Part shown: positions 8,277 through 15,714 of the stretch, piece after piece
Numbering within the stretch: position 1 is the first letter of the stretch
Layout: each line of letters opens with the position of its first letter
Assembly (NCBI RefSeq): GCF_036345155.1
Contig: NZ_CP107772.1
Location: 6,696,001 to 6,760,000 of the forward strand
Origin: Streptomyces sp. NBC_00582
Lineage (GTDB): Bacteria; Actinomycetota; Actinomycetes; Streptomycetales; Streptomycetaceae
Reading direction: 5' to 3'
DNA length: 64,000 nt
The notes under the pieces: model-generated
Told to the model about the DNA's origin: nothing
The model's input: the letters and a program-made list of their open reading frames with translations, nothing else
The model's database searches: none
Position numbers and translations under genes: made by a program

Positions 8277-8660
8277 CTACGCCCGCTCGCGCAGTGCCTC
8301 GCGCACGGCGGTCAGGATCGCCTCCGTGCCCGCGCCCAGTGCGCGGGCCGCCGCGGTGAAGTCGCGGGTCAGGGTGGTCAGTTGGGCCGGGTCGAAGTGG
8401 ACCGGTCCGGCGGGGAGGGCCGCGACGCGGGTGCCGGCGCCGCGGCGGGTGCGGATCAGCCCGGCGGCCTCCAGTTCGCGGTAGGCGCGGGCCACCGTGC
8501 CGGGTGCGAGGCCGAGATCGGCGGCGAGCTGACGTACGGTCGGCAGACGTTCGCCCTCGGTCAGCCGGCCGGTGAGGATCAGCGCGCCGAGCTGGGCGCG
8601 GATCTGCTCGTACGGCGGTACCTGGCTGGTGGTGTCGACGCGGACGGCGGGTTCACTCAT
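8277..8660 (-). CDS. GntR-family regulator, YtrA subfamily
   Basis: 127-aa repressor. The N-terminal winged HTH (PPYEQIRAQLGALILTGRL...LPTVRQLAADLG...ARAYRELEAAGLI) is followed by only a short helical tail, the size and layout of YtrA-type GntR proteins. These normally repress membrane-protein or transporter operons, including their own. Its ATG overlaps the last codons of the upstream membrane-protein gene (ATGAGTGA), so the two are translationally coupled. Inverted repeats at 9430-9496 are the likely operators. Confidence 0.85.
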   Translation of the reverse strand: MSEPAVRVDTTSQVPPYEQIRAQLGALILTGRLTEGERLPTVRQLAADLGLAPGTVARAYRELEAAGLIRTRRGAGTRVAALPAGPVHFDPAQLTTLTRDFTAAARALGAGTEAILTAVREALRERA

Positions 8661-9411
8661 CGTCGACAGCCCGGGGGACCACGATGGTGAACACGGACCA
8701 GCCGAGCGTGAACAGGCCGAGCAGGCCGAGCGGGTAGATCACCAGGGCGGTGACGTTGCCGAGCATTCCGGCGCAGCGGGAGTAGAAGAGCACCCTGCCG
8801 ATCATCCCCAGGACGAGCAGCAGCTGGCTGGAGACCAGCAGTCCCCAGGCGGCGGTGATCGCCCAACTGCGGTCGTGGCGCTGCCGGTTCTCCCCGGGGC
8901 GGTGTGCGATGCGGCGCAGCGACCAGGCACAGGCGGCGGTGCCGAGGGTGAGGGAGGCGAGGACCGGGGTGGCGTAGTAGAGGCCGGGCCAGGGCGCGAG
9001 GTGGCGGGTCAGGCCGATCGCGCAGGTCACGGCGAGGGCCCGGCCGGAACGGCCCCAGCGGTCGGCGTCGGCCGCGGCGACCCCGATCACCAGCAGGACG
9101 GCGAGGCAGGCCGTCTGGAAGACGAGCAGCGGGGCCATCCTGGGCGGTACATGGTCCCGGACCCGGCGCGGGGCGAGGGCGGCGGTGCGGACCCGGTCCT
9201 GCGGGGCGGGGGTGAGGGAGTCGCCGAGCAGGACCCCGCCCACCGCGCACAGTCCGAACGCGGTGACGGCGGACACGAACGGCATGGCCATGTCGTCGCT
9301 GTCCATGGTGGCCAGCCCCTGGGCGACCGCCGCTCCGAGCGCCAGCCCGGCCCAGCGGGCGCACAGGTCGGCACGGGCGAGGAGTCTGTCGGGCGTGACG
9401 GTGTCGATCAA
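8653..9411 (-). CDS. multi-pass membrane protein coupled to GntR gene
   Basis: About 252 aa with six or seven hydrophobic segments (for example the LVFQTACLAVLLVIGVAA and GLLVSSQLLLVLGMIG stretches). I recognise no family; proteins in this position beside YtrA-type regulators are often small integral membrane proteins of unknown function. I chose TTG 9411, preceded by GGGGGA. The frame stays open to a TTG at 9453, but that would place the operator and the -10 of the promoter inside the gene. It is co-transcribed with the GntR gene, which overlaps its stop. Confidence 0.6.
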   Translation of the reverse strand: MIDTVTPDRLLARADLCARWAGLALGAAVAQGLATMDSDDMAMPFVSAVTAFGLCAVGGVLLGDSLTPAPQDRVRTAALAPRRVRDHVPPRMAPLLVFQTACLAVLLVIGVAAADADRWGRSGRALAVTCAIGLTRHLAPWPGLYYATPVLASLTLGTAACAWSLRRIAHRPGENRQRHDRSWAITAAWGLLVSSQLLLVLGMIGRVLFYSRCAGMLGNVTALVIYPLGLLGLFTLGWSVFTIVVPRAVDDE

Positions 9412-9429
9412 GTCGTCCCCCGGTGGAAT

Positions 9430-9496
9430 ACTTGTATCAAGTGGTGAGTACAAAATGCCGGGCGGCGGCTTCTTGTGTCAAACCCTTGGTACAAGA
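9430..9496 (-). promoter_or_regulatory. GntR operators and promoter of the membrane/GntR pair
   Basis: On the minus strand TTGACA (9481-9476) and CATTTT (9457-9452) are 18 bases apart, a good sigma-70-like promoter for the gene starting at 9411. The perfect palindrome ACTTG-TAT-CAAGT (9430-9442) lies just after the start point. A second repeat, TCTTGTGTCAA-accc-TTGGTACAAGA (9471-9496, 9 of 11 pairs), covers the -35. The shared CTTGT/ACAAG half-site suggests one regulator, most simply the YtrA-type GntR. Confidence 0.6.
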
Positions 9497-9599
9497 CGGG
9501 GGTTCCGGACGGGAGCGGATGTGGAACCCTGGTACCGGTCCCGGACGTCTGACACGTACGAGGGCACGGCAGCCCACCGCGAGACAGGGAGAGGGGAAC

Positions 9600-9911
9600 A
9601 TGATCCGCAAGCGCCTCGCCGCGCGTTCCGCGCCGCTGCTCCTCTTCCTCGTCCTCGACGTCCTCCTCCTCGACACCGGCAGCCTCTCCGCCGCCGTCGC
9701 GCTCGCCGCGACCGCCGCCGCCTCCTCCGCGCTCGCCGTCTGCGCCCTGGTCGCCTCGCGCAGCGCCCCCGCCGTACCGCCCACCCGGGTGCGCACGGCC
9801 ATCAGGGACCGCGCCCGGCGTACGGCCTTCCTGCCGCAACGCGATCCGGACGCCTCCGGCCGGCCCCGCCCCCGGGCCCCCGGCCGCGCCCTCCCGGCGA
9901 CCGCCGCGTAG
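9600..9911 (+). CDS. small membrane protein upstream of yidC paralogue
   Basis: 103 aa from ATG 9600, with GAGAGGGG just upstream. Two hydrophobic stretches lie within residues 10-55 (APLLLFLVLDVLLL and an Ala-rich second helix), followed by a basic, Pro/Arg-rich cytoplasmic tail. Streptomyces often place a short protein like this (DUF6412-type, from memory) directly before a short YidC gene. Function unknown; a link to membrane-protein insertion is inferred from position only. Confidence 0.6.
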   Translation: MIRKRLAARSAPLLLFLVLDVLLLDTGSLSAAVALAATAAASSALAVCALVASRSAPAVPPTRVRTAIRDRARRTAFLPQRDPDASGRPRPRAPGRALPATAA

Positions 9912-10019
9912 GGCACGTCTCCTGGGGCACCCCCCTTCCTCACCGTGACCCCGCGCGGGTCGTCATGCCGCCTCTCCCGCTGTTCCGGCACGACGAGACC
10001 CCCGGAGGGCTCCTCACCC

Positions 10020-10721
10020 ATGTCCGTTTTCGCCACCCTGGTCGAGCACCTCGCCGACCTGCTCCAGCCACTGTTCGGCGCGTCCGCCGCGGCCGCCGCG
10101 ATCGTCCTGTTCACGGCGGTCGTACGACTCCTCGTCCACCCCCTGTCCCGGGCGGCGGCCCGCGGCCAGAAGGCCCGCGCGGCGCTCCAGCCGAGGATCG
10201 CCGAGCTGCGCAGGAAGCACGCCCGCGACCCGGAGAAGCTCCAGCGGGCCGTGCTGGACCTGCACGCCGAGGAAAAGGTGTCCCCGCTGTCCGGACTGCT
10301 CCCCAGCCTCTGCCAGATGCCCGCCTTCCTCCTCCTCTACCACCTCTTCTCCAGCACCTCGATCGGCGGCGAGACCAACGCCCTGCTGGGCCATCGGCTC
10401 CTCGCCGCGCCCCTCGGCGACCGCTGGGCCGACGCGCTGGGCGCCGACGGGCCGTTCGGGCCGGCCGGACTGGTCTACCTCGGGCTGTTCGCCGTCGTGG
10501 CCGCTGTCGCCACCTTCAACTTCCGGCGGGCCAAGCGGGTCCCGCTGCCCGAGACCGGCACCGGCCAGGACGTGCCCGGCGTCGGCACGATCACCAAGGT
10601 CATGCCGTTCCTGTCCTTCTTCACCCTGGTCACCGTGGCCGTCGTCCCGCTGGCCGCGGCGCTGTACGTGATCACCAGCACGACGTGGAGCGCGGTCGAG
10701 CGGGCGGTCCTGTACCGGTGA
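10020..10721 (+). CDS. short YidC/Oxa1-type membrane insertase
   Basis: 233-aa member of the YidC/Oxa1/Alb3 family. The core is intact: VRLLVHPLSRAAARGQKARAALQPRIAELRRKH (first core helix and cytoplasmic coiled region), then PSLCQMPAFLLLYHLFS, and two C-terminal helices. It lacks the large extracytoplasmic domain of Gram-negative YidC, as in Gram-positive paralogues, and is shorter than the housekeeping YidC near the chromosome origin, so it is probably a second copy. GGAGGG at 10004-10009 supports ATG 10020. It inserts proteins into the cytoplasmic membrane. Confidence 0.8.
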   Translation: MSVFATLVEHLADLLQPLFGASAAAAAIVLFTAVVRLLVHPLSRAAARGQKARAALQPRIAELRRKHARDPEKLQRAVLDLHAEEKVSPLSGLLPSLCQMPAFLLLYHLFSSTSIGGETNALLGHRLLAAPLGDRWADALGADGPFGPAGLVYLGLFAVVAAVATFNFRRAKRVPLPETGTGQDVPGVGTITKVMPFLSFFTLVTVAVVPLAAALYVITSTTWSAVERAVLYR

Positions 10722-10781
10722 CGGTCCAGTACGTGAACCGGGTATTGCGGAGCGCACGCCCAGCTTGGAGGATCGACCAGT

Positions 10782-10790
10782 CATCCGATG
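10782..10790. promoter_or_regulatory. possible operator CATCCGATG
   Basis: Short CATC-C-GATG inverted motif 22 bases before the FAH-hydrolase start. Similar ATCGGATG-like motifs occur before sugar-acid catabolic genes in actinomycetes, so it may bind a GntR- or IclR-type regulator. Short and weak. Confidence 0.25.
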
Positions 10791-10812
10791 GCTGCTCCCG
10801 GAGATGGTGATC

Positions 10813-11670
10813 ATGAAGCTGCTGCGAGTCGGTACGGCGGGCGCGGAGCGTCCCGCGCTGCTCGATGCCGACGAGACCCTGCGGGACCTGTCGGGTGTCG
10901 TGGACGACATCGACGGCGCGCTGCTCGCCGACGGCGCCGCGCTCGGCCGGATCCGCGCGGCCGCCGAGGCCGGTGAGCTGCCCGTGCTCGACGCGACCGG
11001 GCTGCGGATCGGGCCGCCGCTGGGCCGTATCGGCAAGATCGTGTGCATCGGGCTGAACTACCACGACCACGCGAGGGAGACCGGCGCCGAGCCGCCGGCC
11101 GAGCCCGTCGTCTTCTTCAAGGCGCCGGACACGGTCGTCGGGCCGTACGACACCGTGCTCGTGCCGCGCGGGTCCGTGAAGACCGACTGGGAGGTGGAGC
11201 TGGCGGTCGTCATCGGGCGCACGGCCCGCTATCTGGAGTCGGCCGAGGAGGGGCTCGCGCACGTCGCCGGATACGCGGTGGCGCACGACGTGTCCGAGCG
11301 GGAGTTCCAGATCGAGCGGGGCGGGACCTGGGACAAGGGGAAGAACTGCGAGACGTTCAACCCGCTGGGGCCGTGGCTGGTGACGGCCGACGAGGTCGCT
11401 GATCCGCAGGACCTGTCGCTGCGGTTGTGGGTCAACGGGGAGCTGAAGCAGGACGGGACGACGGCGGAGCAGATCTTTCCCGTGGGGGAGGTCGTGCGGT
11501 ACGTCAGTCAGTTCATGACGCTCCATCCCGGGGACGTGATCAACACGGGGACGCCGGCGGGGGTCGCGCTGGGCGCGCCCGAGCCGAAGCCGTTCCTCAG
11601 GGCGGGGGATGTCGTCGAACTGGAGATCGCTGGACTCGGGCGTCAGCGGCAGGAGTTCAAGGGCGCCTGA
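10813..11670 (+). CDS. fumarylacetoacetate hydrolase family protein
   Basis: 285-aa canonical FAH-family enzyme. IGKIVCIGLNYHDHARETG begins the catalytic domain, DWEVELAVVIG holds two metal-binding acids, GYAVAHDVSERE follows, and NTGTPAGVALG plus FLRAGDVVELEI close the fold. Members act on 2-oxo-3-deoxy-sugar acids (such as 2,4-diketo-3-deoxy-L-fuconate) or on 2-hydroxymuconate-type acids with Mg2+ or Mn2+. ATG 10813 has GGAG upstream. It stands alone, so no pathway can be assigned. Confidence 0.8.
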   Translation: MKLLRVGTAGAERPALLDADETLRDLSGVVDDIDGALLADGAALGRIRAAAEAGELPVLDATGLRIGPPLGRIGKIVCIGLNYHDHARETGAEPPAEPVVFFKAPDTVVGPYDTVLVPRGSVKTDWEVELAVVIGRTARYLESAEEGLAHVAGYAVAHDVSEREFQIERGGTWDKGKNCETFNPLGPWLVTADEVADPQDLSLRLWVNGELKQDGTTAEQIFPVGEVVRYVSQFMTLHPGDVINTGTPAGVALGAPEPKPFLRAGDVVELEIAGLGRQRQEFKGA

Positions 11671-11675
11671 GAAAC

Positions 11676-11741
11676 CGGGGGCGCGGGTGCACTGCGGGTG
11701 CGGGTCCGACGGGGCTTGTGGCGCGGTTCCCCGCGCCCCCG
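11676..11741. repeat. Streptomyces intergenic palindromic repeat (REP-like), terminator-capable
   Basis: CGGGGGCGCGG (11676-11686) pairs perfectly with CCGCGCCCCCG (11731-11741), and an inner hairpin GCGCGG-TTCC-CCGCGC (11721-11736) is followed by GAAAAA. The sequence resembles a dispersed intergenic element I recall from many Streptomyces genomes (CGCGGTTCCCCGCGCCCC). It lies between convergent genes and can act as a terminator. Confidence 0.6.
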
Positions 11742-11759
11742 AAAAACAGGGCGTCTTTC

Positions 11760-12266
11760 CTACAGGTACTTCTCCAGGAACCGTTCCAGGGCCTCGACCA
11801 CGAAACGGTGGTCCTCCAGTTGGGGGAGGCCCGAGACCGTCACCGCGCCCACCACGCCCACTCCCTCCACGGTGACCGGGAAGGAGCCGCCGTGGGCCGC
11901 GTACGCGTCCTGGTCCAGGCGGGAGGACTCCTCGAACGTCGTGCCCCGGGCGCGGTAGCGGGCGCCGACCAGGTAGGAGGAGGCGCCGAAACGCTCCACC
12001 ACGCGGCGCTTGCGGGTGATCCAGGCGTCGTTGTCGGGGCTGGAGCCGGGCAGGGCCGCGTGGAAGAGCTGCTGGCCGGCGCGGTGGATGTCGACCGCCA
12101 CCGGGGCCTCGCGCTCGCGGGCCATGTCCACCAGGAGCGAGCCGAGCGCCCACGCGTCCTCATGGGTGAACTGGCGGAAGACCAGCCGTCGTTCCTGGGC
12201 CTGGAGCTCCTCCAGGCTGGGGGTGATCTCCGGGGTGAACTTCGGGGTCAGCTCATGGGCGCTCAT
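11760..12266 (-). CDS. UPF0303 / heme-degrading-domain (GlcG/HbpS-like) protein
   Basis: 168-aa protein of the GlcG/HbpS-like fold (UPF0303 group). Signatures are AVDIHRAGQQLFHAALPG, the DNDAWITRKRRVVERFG helix and the AHGGSFPVTVEGVGVVGAVTVSGLPQLEDH core. Family members bind small molecules, in some cases heme; no catalytic residues can be assigned. The ATG overlaps the stop of the upstream oxidoreductase (ATGA), so they form a two-gene operon probably controlled by the divergent ROK regulator. Confidence 0.7.
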   Translation of the reverse strand: MSAHELTPKFTPEITPSLEELQAQERRLVFRQFTHEDAWALGSLLVDMAREREAPVAVDIHRAGQQLFHAALPGSSPDNDAWITRKRRVVERFGASSYLVGARYRARGTTFEESSRLDQDAYAAHGGSFPVTVEGVGVVGAVTVSGLPQLEDHRFVVEALERFLEKYL

Positions 12267-13348
12267 GACAGCGTCACCACCACTCCGTCTCGTGCCGAAC
12301 GGCGGGCCGCCTCCAGGACGTCGAGGGCGGCGGCCGCCTCGAGGGCGGTCACCGGGTTCGGGCCGCCGTCGATCAGTGCCTTGGCCACCGCAGCGTAGTA
12401 GGCGGGATAGTCGCCGGGGAGGGTCCGTACGGGTCGTCCACCGCCGGTCAGGGGGGATTCCCCGGAACCGACGCGGCCCCACAGCTCCTCGGGCTCCTCG
12501 CCCCAGCCGGGCCCGGGGCGGTCGCCCTCGCGCAGGGCCGCCTCCTGCGGGTCCAGGCCGTACTTCGCATAGCCCGCCGTCGAGCCGAGCACCCGGAAGC
12601 GCGGGCCGAGCTGGGGGGTGGTCGCGGAGACGTACAGGTGGGAGCGGACCCCGCCGGTGTGGGTGAGGGCGATGAAGGTGTCGTCGTCGGTCTCCGCGCC
12701 CGGGCGGCGGACGTCCGCCTCGGCGTACACGCGGGCGGCGGGGCCGAACAGCGCCAGGGCCTGGTCGACGACATGGCTGCCGAGGTCGTACAGCAGACCT
12801 CCGATCTCTGCCGGATCGCCGGATTCCCGCCACCCGCCCTTCGGCTGCGGCCGCCACCGCTCGAAGCGGGATTCGAAACGTCGTACGTCACCCAGCTCGC
12901 CCTCGGCGAGCAGCGCCCGCAGGGTGAGGAAGTCGTTGTCCCAGCGGCGGTTCTGGAAGACGGACAGGAGCAGTCCGCGCTCGTCGGCGAGGGCGGCCAG
13001 CTCACGGGCCTCGGCCGCGGAGCCGGCGACCGGCTTGTCGACGACGACCGGCAGGCCCGCCTTCAGGGCGGCGGTGGCCAGGGGGACGTGCGTGCGGTTG
13101 GGGGACGCGACGACGACCAGGTCCAGCTCGTCGGCGCGGGCGAGGAGGTCCTCGGCGGTGGCGGCGAGCCGTACGTCCGGGAACGCGGCGCGGGCCTGGT
13201 CCTGCCGCTCGGGGTTCGAGGTGACCACCGTGTCCAGGGTGAGGCCCTCGGTGGCGGCGATCAGCGGGGCGTGGAAGACCGAGCCCGCCAGGCCGTAGCC
13301 GATCAGGCCCACGCGCACCGGGGTCTCGCCAGTCTTGCGTCCAGTCAT
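12263..13348 (-). CDS. Gfo/Idh/MocA-family oxidoreductase
   Basis: 361-aa NAD(P)-dependent oxidoreductase. The N-terminal Rossmann fold carries GLIGYGLAG (residues about 12-20), and VVDKPVAGS is the family EKP-like motif with the catalytic lysine. The C-terminal alpha/beta domain has GGLLYDLGSHVVDQAL, with the usual D...H pair. It likely oxidises or reduces a sugar, inositol or sugar-derived compound. I chose ATG 13348; the frame continues upstream but would cover the operator at 13357-13379. Confidence 0.8.
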   Translation of the reverse strand: MTGRKTGETPVRVGLIGYGLAGSVFHAPLIAATEGLTLDTVVTSNPERQDQARAAFPDVRLAATAEDLLARADELDLVVVASPNRTHVPLATAALKAGLPVVVDKPVAGSAAEARELAALADERGLLLSVFQNRRWDNDFLTLRALLAEGELGDVRRFESRFERWRPQPKGGWRESGDPAEIGGLLYDLGSHVVDQALALFGPAARVYAEADVRRPGAETDDDTFIALTHTGGVRSHLYVSATTPQLGPRFRVLGSTAGYAKYGLDPQEAALREGDRPGPGWGEEPEELWGRVGSGESPLTGGGRPVRTLPGDYPAYYAAVAKALIDGGPNPVTALEAAAALDVLEAARRSARDGVVVTLS

Positions 13349-13356
13349 GGACCCCA

Positions 13357-13379
13357 CTTTCGCAACGCTGTTGCCAAAG
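13357..13379. promoter_or_regulatory. ROK-type operator
   Basis: CTTTCGCAAC-GCT-GTTGCCAAAG, a 10-bp inverted repeat with 9 of 10 pairs and a 3-base spacer. It is centred in the 56-base gap between the divergent oxidoreductase and ROK genes. The position indicates joint repression of both by the ROK protein. Confidence 0.65.
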
Positions 13380-13404
13380 TGCAAGCAGGGGGGAGAATGG
13401 AGGG

Positions 13405-14511
13405 GTGAACGGGACGAACGGAAGCGGGCGCACGACCGGCGTCAACCTGCCGGACCTGCGCAACCACAACGCCGCGCTGGTGCTGGACCTGCTGCGCTCG
13501 GCCGGCCGGGACGGCATCAGCAGACTGGAACTCGCCGACCGCACCGGACTCACCCCGCAGGCCGTCAGCAAGATCACCGGTCGGCTGCGGGAGGAGGGCT
13601 TCGCGGCGGAGGCCGGTCAGCGGGCCTCGACCGGCGGCAAGCCACGCACGCTGCTACGCCTGGTCCCCGACGCCGGGCACGCCGTCGGCGTCCATCTGGA
13701 CCGCGACGAACTGCGGGCCGTGCTGGTCGACCTCGACGGCGGCGTGGTGGGGGAGCGGCGGGTGCCGCTGGATCTGGGCGCGGGCGCGGAGGCGGTCCTG
13801 GAGGCGGTGGCGCGGCAGGCCGAGGAACTGGGGTACGGCGCGGGCGGCTCGCTGCTGGGCGTCGGGGTCGCGCTGCCCGGGCCGCTCGACCACGTCCACG
13901 GCGTGCTCCACCGCGTCACCGGCTTCCCGGAATGGGACGGCTTCCCCCTGCGCGACACGCTCGCCGAGCGTCTCAGGGTGCCGGTCGTCGTCGACAAGGA
14001 CACCAACGCCGCCGCCCTCGGGCTCGCCGTCGGCGGCGAGAGCGGCTCCTTCGCGTACCTCCACCTCGGTACGGGCCTCGGGGCCGGGCTGGTGATCGGC
14101 GGGACCGTGCACCGGGGGGCGCGCACCGGCGCGGGCGAGTTCGGGCACCAGGTCATCCAGATGGACGGGCTGCACTGCTCGTGCGGGAACCGGGGCTGCG
14201 TCGAGGCGCTCTGCCTCGCGGCCATCGGAAAGGGCGACGTGAGCGAGGCCGCCCGGGTCCTCGGTGAGGGCGCCGCCAACCTGGTCGGGCTGCTCGACAT
14301 CGACCTCGTCCTGCTGGGCGGCCGTACGGTCACGGCGGCACCGGGGCCGTTCGTGCGCGGGGTCACCTCGGTGCTCGCCGACCGGGCCCGCCGCGAGGGG
14401 ACACCGGACGGCGCCGTACCGGTACGGCTCGCCCCGGGCGGCGACCGCGCGGTCGCCGCCGGCGCGGCCCAACTCCTCCTCGCACCGGTGTTCGGCCGCG
14501 GCGACGGCTGA
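13405..14511 (+). CDS. ROK-family transcriptional regulator
   Basis: 368-aa sugar-responsive repressor of the NagC/XylR type. The N-terminal winged HTH (ISRLELADRTGLTPQAVSKITGRL, residues about 35-60) precedes a ROK kinase-like fold with the VDKDTNAAALG segment, LGTGLGAGLVIGG, and the zinc/ROK signature CSCGNRGCVE near residue 258. The intact HTH and its divergent partner indicate a regulator rather than a sugar kinase. GTG 13405 is the start. It probably represses the oxidoreductase pair through the 13357-13379 site. Confidence 0.85.
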   Translation: MNGTNGSGRTTGVNLPDLRNHNAALVLDLLRSAGRDGISRLELADRTGLTPQAVSKITGRLREEGFAAEAGQRASTGGKPRTLLRLVPDAGHAVGVHLDRDELRAVLVDLDGGVVGERRVPLDLGAGAEAVLEAVARQAEELGYGAGGSLLGVGVALPGPLDHVHGVLHRVTGFPEWDGFPLRDTLAERLRVPVVVDKDTNAAALGLAVGGESGSFAYLHLGTGLGAGLVIGGTVHRGARTGAGEFGHQVIQMDGLHCSCGNRGCVEALCLAAIGKGDVSEAARVLGEGAANLVGLLDIDLVLLGGRTVTAAPGPFVRGVTSVLADRARREGTPDGAVPVRLAPGGDRAVAAGAAQLLLAPVFGRGDG

Positions 14512-14513
14512 GG

Positions 14514-14527
14514 GGACCGGCCGGTCC
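14514..14527. terminator. palindromic G+C-rich hairpin after the ROK gene
   Basis: GGACCGG-CCGGTCC is a perfect 14-base palindrome three bases after the ROK stop, followed by further GGCCC/GGGCC pairs. It may help terminate the ROK transcript. The rest of the gap to 14706 holds no ORF I can support. Confidence 0.35.
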
Positions 14528-14705
14528 GACCGGGCCCGCCGGGCCGGTGACGAGGGGCCCTGCCGGGCGGCCGGGGCCGAGGGGCCTCGCGGGGGCGCGC
14601 GGCCGGCTTCCGTTGCGCCGGAGGGGTGAAAATCCCGCTGATCGTACGGTCTTGTCGTCGTGCCGCCCGCCTCGGGCCCGTTCCGCCCGGCAGGCTCACC
14701 TGACC

Positions 14706-15596
14706 ATGCGAGTGTCCACGCCCGACGCCCTCCGCCGTGCCGCGACCGCAGCCGTCACCGCCGCCGCGGCCGCCGCGCTCCTCACCGTGCCCGCGCACGC
14801 CGAGGACGGCTCGGCCTGTGCCGGCCCCGACGCGGCCGCGTTCCCCCTCACCACCCGGCTGCACGGCGGACCGGACTCCTACCGCGCCGGCGGCGCCTAC
14901 GGGACCTGGTACCTCGACCTCACCAACACCACCGACCGCACCTGCGACGGGATCCACCCGGTCGTCGTCCTCGTCGACACCGGGCGCTCCCTGAAGTCCG
15001 GCCAGCCGCACCTCGACTTCTACGCGGACGGCCGGCCTCATCCCGTCCGCTTCGAGACGACCGACGAGGACGAACTGGTCGGGGCCTTCACCGACGGCCC
15101 CGCCGGGGAGACCGGTGGTTTCGCCGGCTTCACCGTCGCCCCCCACCAGACCCTCACCGTCACGGTGCGCCTCGCGCTCACCTCGGACACCGCGCCCGGC
15201 GACATCACCGCCAACGCGGCGCTCGTCCAGCGGCACGGCGACGACGGCGACTGGATCGGCCAGTCGAACGACTACCGGTTCGCCGTCGAGGCCGGGCCCC
15301 GCCCGCCGGCTCCCCCGACCGATCCCCCGACCGATCCCCCGGCGGAGACCCACGGCGAGTCCCCTGGCGAGGCCCGCGGCGAGACCGACGGCGAGCCCGG
15401 CACCGCGCCCCCGTCCGAGACCTCCGCCGCCCCCGACGCCTCCCCCTCCCCCCGCTCCACCGGCGCCCTCTCCCTCGCCGACGAGGCCGCCGAACTCGCC
15501 CGCAGCGGTCTCGGCTCCACGTCCGCCCTCCTCGCCGCCGCGGCCTGCTTCGTTGCCGCCGGCATCGCTCTGCTGCTCGCCCGCCGCCGCAACTGA
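14706..15596 (+). CDS. secreted surface protein with C-terminal anchor, degenerate sorting motif
   Basis: 296-aa exported protein. A signal peptide occupies residues 1-35 and ends PAHA. A beta-rich domain of about 160 residues has two cysteine pairs, followed by a Pro/Thr/Ser/Glu-rich stalk with PTDPPTDPP repeats. It ends in a hydrophobic helix and RRRN. The anchor has the layout of Streptomyces LAxTG sortase substrates, but the motif reads LARSG (15495-15509). It is therefore either a sortase substrate with a variant motif or simply membrane-anchored. No strong ribosome site was seen for ATG 14706. Confidence 0.65.
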   Translation: MRVSTPDALRRAATAAVTAAAAAALLTVPAHAEDGSACAGPDAAAFPLTTRLHGGPDSYRAGGAYGTWYLDLTNTTDRTCDGIHPVVVLVDTGRSLKSGQPHLDFYADGRPHPVRFETTDEDELVGAFTDGPAGETGGFAGFTVAPHQTLTVTVRLALTSDTAPGDITANAALVQRHGDDGDWIGQSNDYRFAVEAGPRPPAPPTDPPTDPPAETHGESPGEARGETDGEPGTAPPSETSAAPDASPSPRSTGALSLADEAAELARSGLGSTSALLAAAACFVAAGIALLLARRRN

Positions 15597-15714
15597 GCTG
15601 CTCCGGTCCCAGCCCGTGGACGCCCCGATTCCGGGCATTCCCTCAAGATCGGGCCTGTGATTAGGCTGGGGCGCACGCAGCACGCAGCACCGCGTACGGC
15701 AGGAGACCCCGCAC

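Noticed and set aside
9412..9453. TTG 9453 as start of the GntR-linked membrane protein
   Set aside because: It would put the -10 box and an operator palindrome inside the gene. TTG 9411 has a ribosome site.
10672..12153. Long minus-strand open frame of about 490 codons
   Set aside because: It lies opposite the FAH hydrolase and parts of its neighbours. Its translation is Arg/Gly/Pro-rich with no domain; an artefact of high G+C DNA.
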